This document shows positions 34,698-45,915 of a stretch of 64,000 nt of DNA, piece after piece (position 1 is the stretch's first letter; every line of letters starts with the position of its first letter). The stretch comes from Pseudomonadota bacterium. GTDB taxonomy: Bacteria > Myxococcota_A > UBA9160 > SZUA-336. Below the pieces are notes generated by a model, which ran no database searches, was not told the origin of the DNA, and was given only the letters and a program-made list of their open reading frames with translations. Made by a program: the position numbers and the translations under genes. The stretch spans positions 14,813 through 78,812 of the forward strand of contig JAGWBS010000001.1 in assembly GCA_021295775.1 (NCBI GenBank). The letters run 5' to 3'.

Positions 34698-37619
34698 CTA
34701 CTCGACCTTGCGCAAGAGCACCCGCTGGCCGGTCTCCATCCGGATCAGCAGGCCAGTCACTTTGCCGCGCTCGTCCTGCTGGAACTCGAAGCGCGTCCCC
34801 AGCGGATCGCTCCGGGGCCGGTAGCCGTCGTCGCCGTCGGGATCGAGCGGTCCCTCGCCCTGTCCCATCGAAGAGACCAGAAGCCGGTCCGCCTCGCGCC
34901 GCACGCGCATCACGACCGGCATAACGTCCATCTGGTAGCGGCCGACGAAAGCGTCGAGCCGATGGTCGACCGGCTCCTTCAACAGCTCCCCGACCGTCCA
35001 CGGCCGGCGGCGGCCCGCGGTCGCGGCCCGGACCTCCGCCACGCGCTCGGGCTCGACCGGCGCGCCCTTCTGACCCCAGCTCCGCCGCAGCAAGGTCAGT
35101 AGTCCAGCGAGCGCCTCGTCGTCGAGCGCGGGATCGGCCGCGTGGCCGGGCATCGCCATGTCCCAACGCTCCCCGGCGACCTCGATCGGTCCTTCGATGC
35201 CCTGCAGGACGATCCGGATCAGCCAGCCGTCCGAATCGTTCACCCACGGCGAGCCGACCAGCGCCGGCGCGAGCGCCGGCAGCCCGCGCCCTTCGGGTCC
35301 GTGACACGCGCCGCAGACCGGATACAGAGCTTCCGCAGCCCGCATCCGCGCGAGCTGAGCCTCGCTCATCGCCACCGGTCCAGCGGGACGTTCGTCGCCG
35401 GGCCAGGTGACCGCCTGGCGGGCGGCTCTCAGGGACGCCCGCAGCGCGGGATCCGAGCTTTCCCCGCCGTCGAAGAGAGGATGGACACCGGCCAGCTTCA
35501 CGGGCTCGTAGCCGCCCGCTCGGGCCACCCGTACGATGCCCTCGAGCATGGCGCGCTTGCGCCACAGCGACTCCTCGTTCCCGGGCTGTTCTGCGATGTA
35601 GTCCAAGAGTCCGGAAATCCCCGCGGCGGGATCTTCCGTCTCGCCCAGGCGCACGAAGGCCGCGCGCGCCAGCTCGCTCACCAGCGCCGCCCCGTCCGCG
35701 CTCTCGCGGCGCCAGTCGGGATCGCGGCCGAGGTCGTCGAGCCAGAGCGTCTCCCGGCCGGCGCTGCCGCTGATCAGCGCCTGCCTGAAATGCGCCTCCG
35801 AGCCCTCCGCCTCCCCGAAGCTCTCTCGGTGCAGCAGGGCCAGCATCGCCGCGCGCACGCTCGACTCGTCGCTGGCAGCCGCCAGAGTGAACATCGCGTG
35901 CAGCCGCACGCCCGCGTCGGGGTCCCGCGCGCAGGCCAGATAGGCTTCCCTCAGCGCGGCGCGGCCGGGACCGGCCAGACGTTCCTCGCCAGTGCGCAGG
36001 GCCGCGATCCGCACCTCCGGGTCGGGGTCGTCCAACGCGCGCAGCAGCGTCGCGTCGTCCACTCCGCCGAGATCCCGCAAGGTCCACAACGCGTGCACGC
36101 GCCCGAGGGGACTGTGGGCCGCGAGCTCCCTCAGCAGCGGCAGCGAGGCGGGATCCGACGTCTCGACCAGCAGCCGCTGGGCGGTGTCCCTCCACCAGCC
36201 GGCGGGATGCGACAGCGCTTCGACCCGCTGGCGCGTCGAGGCGCGATCGAGCCGGGGCGCGGCGCGCCGAATCGGCGCGTCCTCGCGGACCACGCGGTAG
36301 ATCCGTCCCAGGCCGACCGGCTCGTCCAGCCCCCGCGCTTCGATCTGGGCGCGCAGGTAGTCGCTGATGAAGAAGCCGTGCTGCACGATCCCGCGGTACA
36401 TGTCGATCACGTACAGGGCGCCGTCGGGCCCGACCGCGGCGTTGACCGGGCGGAAACGCTCGTCGGTCGAGGCCAGGAACTCGCGCTCTCCCCAATCCGG
36501 ATCCGGGTAGAGCCGGTGCTCGACCCGCAGCCCGATGCCGGCGGGCCGCGGCCGGAACTGCGCCACGACGTTGCCGCCGGGCTCGGGCACGAACACGTCG
36601 CCGGCGTACTCCGGCCCGTACTGGTCGCCCCGCAGAACCGCCACCCCGCTGACGGCCGTGGCGCGCGCCAGCCGTCCGTCGTCGCGCAGCTCGCCGGGAC
36701 GGTAGCCGCGGGTGACCCCCGGGTTGACGCGCACCGGGAACACCGGCTCGGACGGCGTCAGGTCGACCGTCAGGCCGATCGCCAGACCTCGCGCGGGACG
36801 CGTGAGCGGATGCCGCTGAAGGAATTCGGATGGATACAGATCGACGGCCAGGAACTGCGAGTTGTTGTTGGTGTACAGCCGCCCCCGGTCGTCCTGGGAG
36901 ATGCCCCACTGCCCGCGAAAGGCGGTCGGTTGCACCTGCAGCTCGCCGTCCCGGAAGCGGTAGCGGAGACTCGACTTGGCGTTGTAGATCCAGCCGTCCA
37001 AGGCCCACATCAGGCCGTTGTCGATGTGCTCCAGGTTGCCCGCCGGATCGCCGTACTCGCCCACGCGGCGCTTGCGCTCGCACACTCCGTCGTCGTCCGC
37101 GTCCTGGCAGAACCAAAGATTCGGCGGCTCGCCCACCAGCAGACCGCCCTCGACCGCGGCGACCGCGCGCGGCAGGACCAGCCCGTCGAGCGCCACGCGG
37201 CTGCGGTCCATGCGGCCGTCCGCGTCCGTGTCCTCCAGCACCACCACGCGCCCGACCGGTTCGTCTTCGCCCTCGCCTTCGATGTTGGGCATGAATCCGC
37301 GCATCTCGACCGCGTACAGGCGCCCGTGCGCATCCCAGGCGACCGCCACCGGATCGACCACCAGCGGCTCGGCCGCGACCAGCTCGACCCGGAAGCCCGG
37401 CGCCGTGCGCAAGCTCCGCAGCGCTTGGTCCGGCGAGAGCACGGGCGCGGGGGGGATCCGCAGATCGCGCAGCGGCTCCGGCAGCCGCGTGGGCCCGCCG
37501 GGCGCGACCGGGCTCGGCGTCGTGTCCCGCTCGCCCTGTTGGGCCCCAACGTCCCAGGGCATGGCAGCGCAGCACAGGGCGAGCAGCGCGGCGAGCAGCC
37601 GAGGGAGCACGTCGATCAT
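34698..37619 (-). CDS. PVC-type membrane-bound dehydrogenase / heme-binding CxxCH protein
   Basis: Signal peptide; beta-propeller glucose/sorbosone dehydrogenase-like N-terminus; HEAT-like middle; C-terminal cytochrome c motif YPVCGACHGPEGRGLPALAPALVGSPWV. Confidence 0.85.
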   Translation of the reverse strand: MIDVLPRLLAALLALCCAAMPWDVGAQQGERDTTPSPVAPGGPTRLPEPLRDLRIPPAPVLSPDQALRSLRTAPGFRVELVAAEPLVVDPVAVAWDAHGRLYAVEMRGFMPNIEGEGEDEPVGRVVVLEDTDADGRMDRSRVALDGLVLPRAVAAVEGGLLVGEPPNLWFCQDADDDGVCERKRRVGEYGDPAGNLEHIDNGLMWALDGWIYNAKSSLRYRFRDGELQVQPTAFRGQWGISQDDRGRLYTNNNSQFLAVDLYPSEFLQRHPLTRPARGLAIGLTVDLTPSEPVFPVRVNPGVTRGYRPGELRDDGRLARATAVSGVAVLRGDQYGPEYAGDVFVPEPGGNVVAQFRPRPAGIGLRVEHRLYPDPDWGEREFLASTDERFRPVNAAVGPDGALYVIDMYRGIVQHGFFISDYLRAQIEARGLDEPVGLGRIYRVVREDAPIRRAAPRLDRASTRQRVEALSHPAGWWRDTAQRLLVETSDPASLPLLRELAAHSPLGRVHALWTLRDLGGVDDATLLRALDDPDPEVRIAALRTGEERLAGPGRAALREAYLACARDPDAGVRLHAMFTLAAASDESSVRAAMLALLHRESFGEAEGSEAHFRQALISGSAGRETLWLDDLGRDPDWRRESADGAALVSELARAAFVRLGETEDPAAGISGLLDYIAEQPGNEESLWRKRAMLEGIVRVARAGGYEPVKLAGVHPLFDGGESSDPALRASLRAARQAVTWPGDERPAGPVAMSEAQLARMRAAEALYPVCGACHGPEGRGLPALAPALVGSPWVNDSDGWLIRIVLQGIEGPIEVAGERWDMAMPGHAADPALDDEALAGLLTLLRRSWGQKGAPVEPERVAEVRAATAGRRRPWTVGELLKEPVDHRLDAFVGRYQMDVMPVVMRVRREADRLLVSSMGQGEGPLDPDGDDGYRPRSDPLGTRFEFQQDERGKVTGLLIRMETGQRVLLRKVE

Positions 37620-37646
37620 GCGGCCGAGCCTATCGAAAACGCCGTC

Positions 37647-38423
37647 TCAGCGGCCTTTGAAGCGCGGCTCGCGCTTTTCCAGGAAGGCGCGCAGTCCCTC
37701 GGCCTTGTCCTCGGTGCCCAGCAGCGCGCCCTGCGCGAACTTCTCCAGCGCCAGCCCCGCGCCGAGGCTGCCCTCCATGCCGTAGTTGACCATCGCCTTC
37801 ATGAACACCGGCACGAACGGCGCGTAGCCGGCGATGTGGTCGGCCATCTCGCGGACTTCGGGCAGCAGCCGCTCGGGCTCGACCAGCCGGCTGACCAGCC
37901 CCAGCGCCAGGGCGCGCTCGGCGTCGAGCCTCTGGCCCATGACCAGCATCTCCATCGCCCAGGTGCGGCCGACGATGCGCGGCAGGCGCTGCGTCGCGCC
38001 CCCGCCGGGAATGATCCCGAGCCGCCCCTCCGGCGTGGCGAACGAGGCATTTCTAGTCGCGACCCGCAGGTCGCAGCCCAGCGCCACCTCCAGCCCCCCG
38101 CCGAAGCAGATCCCGTTGACCGCCGCGATGGTCGGCTTGGGACAGCGCTGCAGCTTCTCGGCGATGCCCTGAACCAGCGGCTCCATCGCCTGCTTCAGGT
38201 CCCGGTGCTCGACCTCGCTCAGGTCCGACCCCGAGGCGAACGCCTTGGGACCCGCACCGGTCACCGCGATCGCGCGCACGCGCTCGTCCGCGCCCGCCTC
38301 GTCCACCGCCCGGTGCAGCTCGCTCAAGGTGTCCAGCGAGATCGCGTTGAGCACGTCGGGCCGATTGATCGTGATCAGCGCCAGCGGCCCTTCGACTTCG
38401 TAGAGCAGTTCTCGATACGCCAC
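37647..38423 (-). CDS. Enoyl-CoA hydratase/isomerase family protein
   Basis: ALITINRPDVLNAISLDTLSEL, VTGAGPKAFASGSDLSEV, NGICFGGGLEVALGCDLRVATRNASFATPEGRLGIIPGGGATQRLPRIVG. Confidence 0.95.
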   Translation of the reverse strand: MAYRELLYEVEGPLALITINRPDVLNAISLDTLSELHRAVDEAGADERVRAIAVTGAGPKAFASGSDLSEVEHRDLKQAMEPLVQGIAEKLQRCPKPTIAAVNGICFGGGLEVALGCDLRVATRNASFATPEGRLGIIPGGGATQRLPRIVGRTWAMEMLVMGQRLDAERALALGLVSRLVEPERLLPEVREMADHIAGYAPFVPVFMKAMVNYGMEGSLGAGLALEKFAQGALLGTEDKAEGLRAFLEKREPRFKGR

Positions 38424-38634
38424 GGATTACCCGCTATCCGAGGGCGGTCACACCGCCCGGAGCCGCCGGCACTCTAGCAGAGCCGTCGAAAAGCGCGTCA
38501 GACCCCAACCGGGCCGTGAGCCGCCGTACGAGAAGCGGTCCGAGCGGGAGTACGACGGCCAGGAGCGCACCGATTCCGCAGGAATGGATGGGGCCGACCG
38601 GAACCTCTCCTTCCGGGAAGGAAACTCCCCAGAG

Positions 38635-39456
38635 CTAGTCGCCGGCCCGGTCGAGGGCGCGGCGCAGGGCGGAGAATCGCGCTTCGATGAGCTCGCGGAA
38701 GGCGGGGTGGGTGACGATGTAGGGCTCGTCGGCGCGCAGGGCGGGGATCAAGTTGCGGATGGCGTGGTCGGGCTCGACCATCGGTTCGCCGGACATGTCG
38801 CGGCCGACGAAGGCCACGTCCTCGTCGGTGAAGGCGGGCGCTTCCAGCCCGGCGGGCTTGGCGGCGGCGCTGCTCTGCAGGTGGGTGGTGTACATGCCGC
38901 CGGGGATCAGGGCGCTGACGCCGATGCCCTCTTCGGCCAGCTCCAGGCGCAGCGTCTCGGCGTAGGACAGCAGCGCGCTCTTGCTGGCGTTGTAGACGCC
39001 CACGCGGGGCGAGACGTGCAGCGCACCGGTCGATGAGGTGAAAAGCACGTGTGCCTCTTCGCCCGCGCGGAGCTGCGGCAGGAAGGCGTTCACGCAGGCG
39101 ACCGCGCCGAACACGTTGACGCCGAAGACCCAGCGCCACTCGTCCAGGGAGAGCCGCTCGACCGGCCCGAACTGCTGGACGCCCACGTTGGGGCAGAGCA
39201 GGGCACAGGTTCCCAGCTCGTCCGCGACGCTTTCCGCCAGCGCCGCGATCGAGGCCGGCTCGCCGACGTCGACCGCGAAGGCGCGCGCGTTCCTCCCGTT
39301 CTGCCGCAACCCGGCGGCGACCTCCCGCGCGCCTTGCAAGTCGATGTCGGCCAGCGCCACGGCCATGCCCTCCGCGGCCAGCCGGCGGGCCAGGGCGGCG
39401 CCGAGCCCCGAGGCGGCTCCGGTGACGACGGCGACGCGGCCGGTGAAGCGCTGCAT
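38635..39456 (-). CDS. SDR family NAD(P)-dependent oxidoreductase
   Basis: VAVVTGAASGLGAALARRLAAEGMAVALADID; YNASKSALLSYAETLRLEL. Confidence 0.92.
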   Translation of the reverse strand: MQRFTGRVAVVTGAASGLGAALARRLAAEGMAVALADIDLQGAREVAAGLRQNGRNARAFAVDVGEPASIAALAESVADELGTCALLCPNVGVQQFGPVERLSLDEWRWVFGVNVFGAVACVNAFLPQLRAGEEAHVLFTSSTGALHVSPRVGVYNASKSALLSYAETLRLELAEEGIGVSALIPGGMYTTHLQSSAAAKPAGLEAPAFTDEDVAFVGRDMSGEPMVEPDHAIRNLIPALRADEPYIVTHPAFRELIEARFSALRRALDRAGD

Positions 39457-39481
39457 CGGACGCGAACCTCCCGGGGGCTAG

Positions 39482-40702
<1,221 letters not shown>

Positions 40703-40720
40703 CCGTCTCCCTCCGGGTCC

Positions 40721-41851
40721 TCAGACCAGGGTCAGGGCTTCGAAGCCGGCGAAGCCGCCCGCGTTGCGCAGCAGCAGCTCCGGCAGGTACTCGCGCACGT
40801 AGCCGTGGCCGCCGAAGATCTGAACCGCCCCGTCGGCGGCCTCGAGCACCACGCGCTGGGCCTGCTGGGAGGCGAGCGCGGCTTCGCGGCGCGCGTCCTC
40901 TCCGCGGTCGAGCCGCCAGGCGGCTTCCCAGGTCAAAAGGCGCAGGCCGTCGATCTCGGTGGCCAGGTCGGCCAGCAGGAAGGCGATCGACTGGCGGGTG
41001 GCGATCGGCGCGCCGAAGGTCTCGCGCTGCTTGGCGTAGTCGCGCGCCAGCTCGAAGGCGGCCCGCGCGACCCCGGTGGCCAGCGCCGCCAGTCCCACCC
41101 GGCCGCGGGCCAGGATCGCGGCCACGTCCGACCCCGCGCCCTCGCCGAGCCGGGCCGAGCGCGGCAGGCGGACCGATTCCAACTGCAGTTCGACCAGCGG
41201 CAGCGCGCGCAGACCCATGTATTGCGCCGGCTCCGCCCGCAGCCCCTCGGCCTCCGCGTCGACCAGGAAGATCTGCGGACCGTCTTCGTCCTGCGCGACC
41301 ACGCCGACGCAGGGCACGCCCTCCAGCCACGGCACCAGACACTTGACGCCGTCCAGCACGTAGCCTTTGCCCTCCGGGCGGGCGCGCGTCCGCGGCCGGA
41401 GAGCGTCCGAGTCGAAGCGCGGTTCGGCGACGGCCAGCGCTCCCGGACGGAAGTCCGGACCGGCCAGCCCGGGCAGGTAGCGCTGCTTCTGGGCGTCGCT
41501 GCCGTAATCCGCCAACGGCAGCGACAGCAGCAGGGGAGAGAGGATCGCGAGGGCGAGCGCCAGGTCGCCGCAGGCCAGCTCCTCGGCCATCAGCGCCTGG
41601 GTGACCGCGCTGCGGGCGCCGCCGCCCCCGCAGTCCTCGGGCAGGGCGTGGCTGGTCAGTCCCATTTCGTGCGCCTGCTGCAGAAGCTCGCCGGGGATGG
41701 CGCGATCCTCTTCACAGACGCGCGCCCGGGAACGGATCTCGCTCTGCGCGAACTGCGCCAGCGTTTCCAGGATGAGCTGCTGCTCTTCGTCGGGCTGCAG
41801 GTCGATCAGAGAGCGCGTTCCCCACCCCGTGCGGGACGCGAGTCTACCATG
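40721..41851 (-). CDS. Acyl-CoA dehydrogenase family protein (partner subunit)
   Basis: The listed ORF starts at 41665, but the same frame is open to an ATG at 41849-41851, giving a typical ACAD N-terminus (DLQPDEEQQLILETLAQFAQSEIRSRARVCEEDRAIPGELLQQAHEMGL). RETFGAPIATRQ and AVQIFGGHGYVREY present. Confidence 0.82.
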   Translation of the reverse strand, partial: HGRLASRTGWGTRSLIDLQPDEEQQLILETLAQFAQSEIRSRARVCEEDRAIPGELLQQAHEMGLTSHALPEDCGGGGARSAVTQALMAEELACGDLALALAILSPLLLSLPLADYGSDAQKQRYLPGLAGPDFRPGALAVAEPRFDSDALRPRTRARPEGKGYVLDGVKCLVPWLEGVPCVGVVAQDEDGPQIFLVDAEAEGLRAEPAQYMGLRALPLVELQLESVRLPRSARLGEGAGSDVAAILARGRVGLAALATGVARAAFELARDYAKQRETFGAPIATRQSIAFLLADLATEIDGLRLLTWEAAWRLDRGEDARREAALASQQAQRVVLEAADGAVQIFGGHGYVREYLPELLLRNAGGFAGFEALTLV

Positions 41852-41908
41852 CGGCCCCCGCGGCTCCGGCCGATGAAGACCGCAGATCCGGCCCCTCCGA
41901 ACCCCGGT

Positions 41909-42589
41909 TCAGGGCTGCCGCTGCGGGCCCTCCACGCGCGCGGGGGGCGCGGCGCGGCGCGGCCCGTCGTGCATCCATTCCGCCACGACCATGCGGGCCT
42001 GGGCGCGCACCGTCCGTTTGCCCTCGGCGCGGATCTCGCAGAAGGCGCGCGCCTCGCGCTCCCCTCCGCCGCGCTCGCACCAGCCTTCCAGGCTCAGCTC
42101 CCGGTACAGGGGCGTGGGGCGCCGGTAGAGGACTTCGATCGAAGCGGTCAGGCCGCGCAGGCCGGCGGCGCGCGCGGCCAGGGCGACGAGCTGGTCGCAG
42201 ATCATGGCCGTCACGCCTCCGTGGGCGAAGCCCGCCGGGCCCACGAACTTCTTGCTCAGCACGGCGGTGCCGTACACCCGCCCTTCGCGCAGCTCGACCC
42301 GCACCTCCGGCCGGATCGGGTTCAGGTCCCCGATGATGGGGCTCAGCGGCATCGCGTGGTGCGGGCGGTCGTAGTCGCGCTGCTTGGGCAGCAGGCCCGA
42401 GTAGGGCCCGTCGTGCTGTTCGCGGGCCAGCTCGGCCGTCAGCGACTCGACGCGCCGGGTGGCCGCCTCCACCTCGCCGGGCGCCAGGTCGGTGCAGACC
42501 GCGACGTCGGTCAGGCGGCGCAGGGCGGTGGCCAGGTTCTTCATGGCTTCGCGCCGCGCCTCGCGCAGGCTCTCCCGATCTGGGCTCAT
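41909..42589 (-). CDS. PaaI family thioesterase (hot-dog)
   Basis: FVGPAGFAHGGVTAMICDQLVALAARAAGLRGLTASIEVLYRRPTPL. Confidence 0.88.
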   Translation of the reverse strand: MSPDRESLREARREAMKNLATALRRLTDVAVCTDLAPGEVEAATRRVESLTAELAREQHDGPYSGLLPKQRDYDRPHHAMPLSPIIGDLNPIRPEVRVELREGRVYGTAVLSKKFVGPAGFAHGGVTAMICDQLVALAARAAGLRGLTASIEVLYRRPTPLYRELSLEGWCERGGGEREARAFCEIRAEGKRTVRAQARMVVAEWMHDGPRRAAPPARVEGPQRQP

Positions 42590-42693
42590 GCGACCTCCGG
42601 GCCGGCCCGGAACAGGGCCGGCGGCCGCCTATAATAGCCACGCCCCAGGGGGGCCTCCGCGGGGACTCCAGTGCAGACCCGGCCGCGGACGGG

Positions 42694-43050
42694 ATGGTGG
42701 AGCGGAAGGCGAGCATGGTGCGGCGAGAGGGACGCTTTCGCATCGGGCAGGTGGTCAAGCACCGCGTGTATCCGTTCCGCGGCGTGATCTTCGACGTGGA
42801 CCCGGAGTTCGCCAACACCGAGGAGTGGTGGGAGTCGATCCCCGAGGACGTGCGGCCCCGCAAGGACCAGCCCTACTACCACCTGCTGGCCGAGAACGCG
42901 ACCAGCTACTACGTGGCCTACGTCTCGGAGCAGAACCTGCTGCCCGACGATTCGGACGAGCCCGTCGGCCACCCGCAGGTCGGCGACCTCTTCGGCGAGC
43001 TGAACGGCGGTTTCTACGAGCCCAAGCTGCACCACCGGCGGGCGCACTGA
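42694..43050 (+). CDS. hspQ: Heat shock protein HspQ / YccV-like
   Basis: FRIGQVVKHRVYPFRGVIFDVDPEFANTEEWWESIPEDVRPRKDQPYYHLLAENATSYYVAYVSEQNLLPDDS. Confidence 0.92.
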   Translation: MVERKASMVRREGRFRIGQVVKHRVYPFRGVIFDVDPEFANTEEWWESIPEDVRPRKDQPYYHLLAENATSYYVAYVSEQNLLPDDSDEPVGHPQVGDLFGELNGGFYEPKLHHRRAH

Positions 43051-43123
43051 CCCGCCGAGACGCGGGGCCGGGGGGCAGGTTACGATGCGCCGCGGGGCGC
43101 GCCGGCGCGCCCCGGAGAGGTGC

Positions 43124-44278
43124 ATGGCCCGAAACCCCCTGCACGACGTCTGCATCGCGGGCGTCTACAACACCCAGCAGGCGCGCGTCCTGGAGGGCGT
43201 GAACGAGGTCGAACTGCTGGTCGACGCGATGCGCGGCACGCTGGCGGACGCGGGCGTCGCCCCGCACGAGGTCGACGGCGTCAACGTCCGCTCCGCGGTG
43301 TGGAGAATCAACGCGCGCGAAGTCTCGCATTGGCTCGGCTGCTCGCCCAAGTGGAACGGCGGCGAGTTCGGCATCGCCGGCGTGCTGGAAGCCGCCGGCG
43401 CGATCGCCACCAGCCAGGCGTCGGTGGTGCTGATGGCCGACGCCCAGTGCGGGCAGTACACGGAACGCGCGCTGACCGCGCCCTGGACCCGGCCGACCAA
43501 CGAGTTCGTCGAGTGCTGGGGGCTGTACACCGCGGCGGAGTTCGCGCTGATCGCGCAGCGCCACATGGCCGTCTACGGCACCCGGCCCGAGGCGCTGGCG
43601 GAGGTGAGCGCCGCCATCCGCAGCAACGGCGCGATCAATCCCGACGCCGTGTACTACGGCCGTCCCTGCACGCCCGAGGACGTGCTCGCCTCGCGCATGG
43701 TGGCCGACCCGTTCCACCTGCTGGACTGCTGCATGACCTCCGAGGGCGGGGCGGGACTGCTGCTGACCACCGTCGAGCGCGCCCTGGACCTCGACTGCGA
43801 GCCGATCTACATCCTGGGCGGGGGGCTGGACCGCTTCGGCATGTCCTACGTGATGGCGCCGGTCTACGACAAGTACGGCCTGGCGGGCCGGCGGGCGGCG
43901 CAGGATGCCTTCGAGCAGGGCGGGATCGGACCCCAGGACGTCGACGTGTGCGAGTTCTACGACCCCTTCTCCTTCGAGCTGATCCGCCAGTTCGAAGCCT
44001 TCGGGTTCTGCGACGAGGGCGAGGGCGGGGACTTCGTGATGGACGGCCGGGTGCGGATCGACGGCGACTTCCCGCTGTGCACCAACGGCGGCCTGATGGC
44101 CTACAGCCACGCCGGCACCGCCCAGCTGCTCCAGAAGACCATCAGCGCCGTACTGCAGCTGCGCGGCAAGTACATCCCCGAACTCACGGTGCCGAACGCC
44201 AAGATCGCCATGGCGACCAACGGCGGCGCGGGCGCGCTCTTCACCGACCTGATGATCGTGGGAAAGGAGCAGCCATGA
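43124..44278 (+). CDS. Thiolase-like lipid-transfer family protein (SCP-x thiolase-type)
   Basis: Thiolase-superfamily sequence VCIAGVYNTQQARVLEGVNEVELLVDAMRGTLADAGVAPHEVDGVNV; followed by a DUF35 OB-fold gene overlapping by 4 nt. Confidence 0.87.
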   Translation: MARNPLHDVCIAGVYNTQQARVLEGVNEVELLVDAMRGTLADAGVAPHEVDGVNVRSAVWRINAREVSHWLGCSPKWNGGEFGIAGVLEAAGAIATSQASVVLMADAQCGQYTERALTAPWTRPTNEFVECWGLYTAAEFALIAQRHMAVYGTRPEALAEVSAAIRSNGAINPDAVYYGRPCTPEDVLASRMVADPFHLLDCCMTSEGGAGLLLTTVERALDLDCEPIYILGGGLDRFGMSYVMAPVYDKYGLAGRRAAQDAFEQGGIGPQDVDVCEFYDPFSFELIRQFEAFGFCDEGEGGDFVMDGRVRIDGDFPLCTNGGLMAYSHAGTAQLLQKTISAVLQLRGKYIPELTVPNAKIAMATNGGAGALFTDLMIVGKEQP

Positions 44279-44685
44279 AGCCCCAGCGGGACACTCCCCT
44301 TCCCCGCCCGAACGTGCTGACCCGCCCGCACTGGGACGGCTGCCGCGAGGGCAAGCTCATGGTTCAGCGCTGCAACGACTGCGGGACGCACGTCTTCATT
44401 CCCACGCCGGTCTGCAGCTCCTGCATGTCCAGCGACATGCAGTGGGTGGAAACCAGCGGCAAGGGCCGCGTGTACAGCTTCACCACCGTCTGGCGCCCCC
44501 AGCGGCCGGAGTTCGAGGTTCCCTACAGCGTGGCGATCGTCGAGATGGAAGAGGGCTGGCACATGCTCAGCAACCTGATCGACCTGGAGCCGGAGGAAGT
44601 TAAAGTCGGGCTGGCCGTCGAGGTGGTGTTCCACGCCGCCTCCGACGAGATCACCCTGCCCTACTTCCGCCCCGCCGGCGCTTGA
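44275..44685 (+). CDS. Zn-ribbon/OB-fold (DUF35) protein
   Basis: LMVQRCNDCGTHVFIPTPVCSSCMSSDMQWVETSGKGRVYSFTTV. Confidence 0.92.
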   Translation: MKPQRDTPLPRPNVLTRPHWDGCREGKLMVQRCNDCGTHVFIPTPVCSSCMSSDMQWVETSGKGRVYSFTTVWRPQRPEFEVPYSVAIVEMEEGWHMLSNLIDLEPEEVKVGLAVEVVFHAASDEITLPYFRPAGA

Positions 44686-44739
44686 GAGCGGGTCAGGCCC
44701 TATCTAAGATTCCGCCCCCGCCGGCGGACAGGAGGTGAC

Positions 44740-45909
44740 ATGCCCCACTCGGTGCGAGCGTTCTCGATCAGCGCCGACGCGATCGCGGCGGAGCGCGAGC
44801 GCGTCGACGACGACCTGAGCCGGATGGACGTCTCGCGGGTGATCGCGCCCGACGAGGTCGAGCTGCCCGACCCGGGTCCGGACGACGTGCGCCTGCGCGT
44901 GCTGGCCGTCTCGGCCGAGCACAACGTCGACCACGCCGCCCTGGCGGACACGGTGAACATCGCCCAGATCCGCGGCGGCAAGATCTATCCGGGCAACTCC
45001 GCGGTCGGCGAAGTGGTCGAGGTGGGCGATCGGGTCACGCGCTTCGCCCCCGGAGACATCGTCATCACCCACTGCAACGGCGAGCCCGACGAATACGGCT
45101 ATCCGCTGCGCATCTGGGCCTACGACCAGCCGGAGTCGATCGGCTGGTACGCCGAGCAGGCGGTGCTGGGCGAGTGGCAGCTCATTCCCGCGCCGCTCGA
45201 CTGCGGGCTGAACCTGTGGGAGATCGCCGCCCTGCCGCTGCGGGCGCCCACCGCCTATCACCTGTGGCGCCGAGCTCACGGGATCTTCCGGCTGAAGGTT
45301 CCGCGCGAGCAGCTCGCCACGCTCAACGTGCTGGGATTTGGCGGCGGCGTCTCCGAGCTGTTCCTGATGCTGGCGCTGGCCGAAGGGCACCGCGCCTTCT
45401 TCTGCTCCGGGAGCCCGGAGCGTCGCGCGGCCCTGGAGAAACACGGCGCGACCCCGATCGACCAGCGGGAGTTCAACCGCTTCGCCTCGCGCGACGACCT
45501 GCGCGCCTTCGGCAAGCAGGTCAAGAAGCTGACCGGCGGCGTGGGCATGCACCTGGTGTGCGACATGCTGCGCGGGCCGGTGTTCGCCGCCGGCATCCAG
45601 GCGGCGGCGCGCGAGGGCGTCAACGTGAGCGCCGGCTGGCAGCTCGAAAAGAACCTGTCCTACGACTCGGCCGGAGCCTCGGTCAAGCAGCTCACGCTCG
45701 ACCATCTCCACCTCGAGACGATCACCGGCTGCCGCTCCGCCACGGCGCTGTACGGAAGCATCTTCCGGCCCACGATCCACAAGGAGATCTACGCCTTCGA
45801 AGACCTCCCGCGCGCGATGCACGAGATGTACCTGAACACCCAGACGGGCATCCCGATCATCCGCGTGGCCGCGGACATGCCCGAGGCGGTCTCCCCGCTG
45901 CTGGGCTGA
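44740..45909 (+). CDS. MDR-family zinc-binding alcohol dehydrogenase-like protein
   Basis: GNSAVGEVVEVGDRVTRFAPGDIVITHCNGEPDEYGYPLRIWAYDQPESIGWYAEQAVLGEWQLIPAPLD; LNVLGFGGGVSELFLMLA. Confidence 0.82.
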   Translation: MPHSVRAFSISADAIAAERERVDDDLSRMDVSRVIAPDEVELPDPGPDDVRLRVLAVSAEHNVDHAALADTVNIAQIRGGKIYPGNSAVGEVVEVGDRVTRFAPGDIVITHCNGEPDEYGYPLRIWAYDQPESIGWYAEQAVLGEWQLIPAPLDCGLNLWEIAALPLRAPTAYHLWRRAHGIFRLKVPREQLATLNVLGFGGGVSELFLMLALAEGHRAFFCSGSPERRAALEKHGATPIDQREFNRFASRDDLRAFGKQVKKLTGGVGMHLVCDMLRGPVFAAGIQAAAREGVNVSAGWQLEKNLSYDSAGASVKQLTLDHLHLETITGCRSATALYGSIFRPTIHKEIYAFEDLPRAMHEMYLNTQTGIPIIRVAADMPEAVSPLLG

Positions 45910-45915
45910 GAACCC

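Noticed and set aside
35142-38477. 1111-aa plus-strand ORF
   Set aside because: Antisense to the convincing 973-aa dehydrogenase and the enoyl-CoA hydratase; low-complexity composition typical of spurious ORFs in GC-rich DNA.
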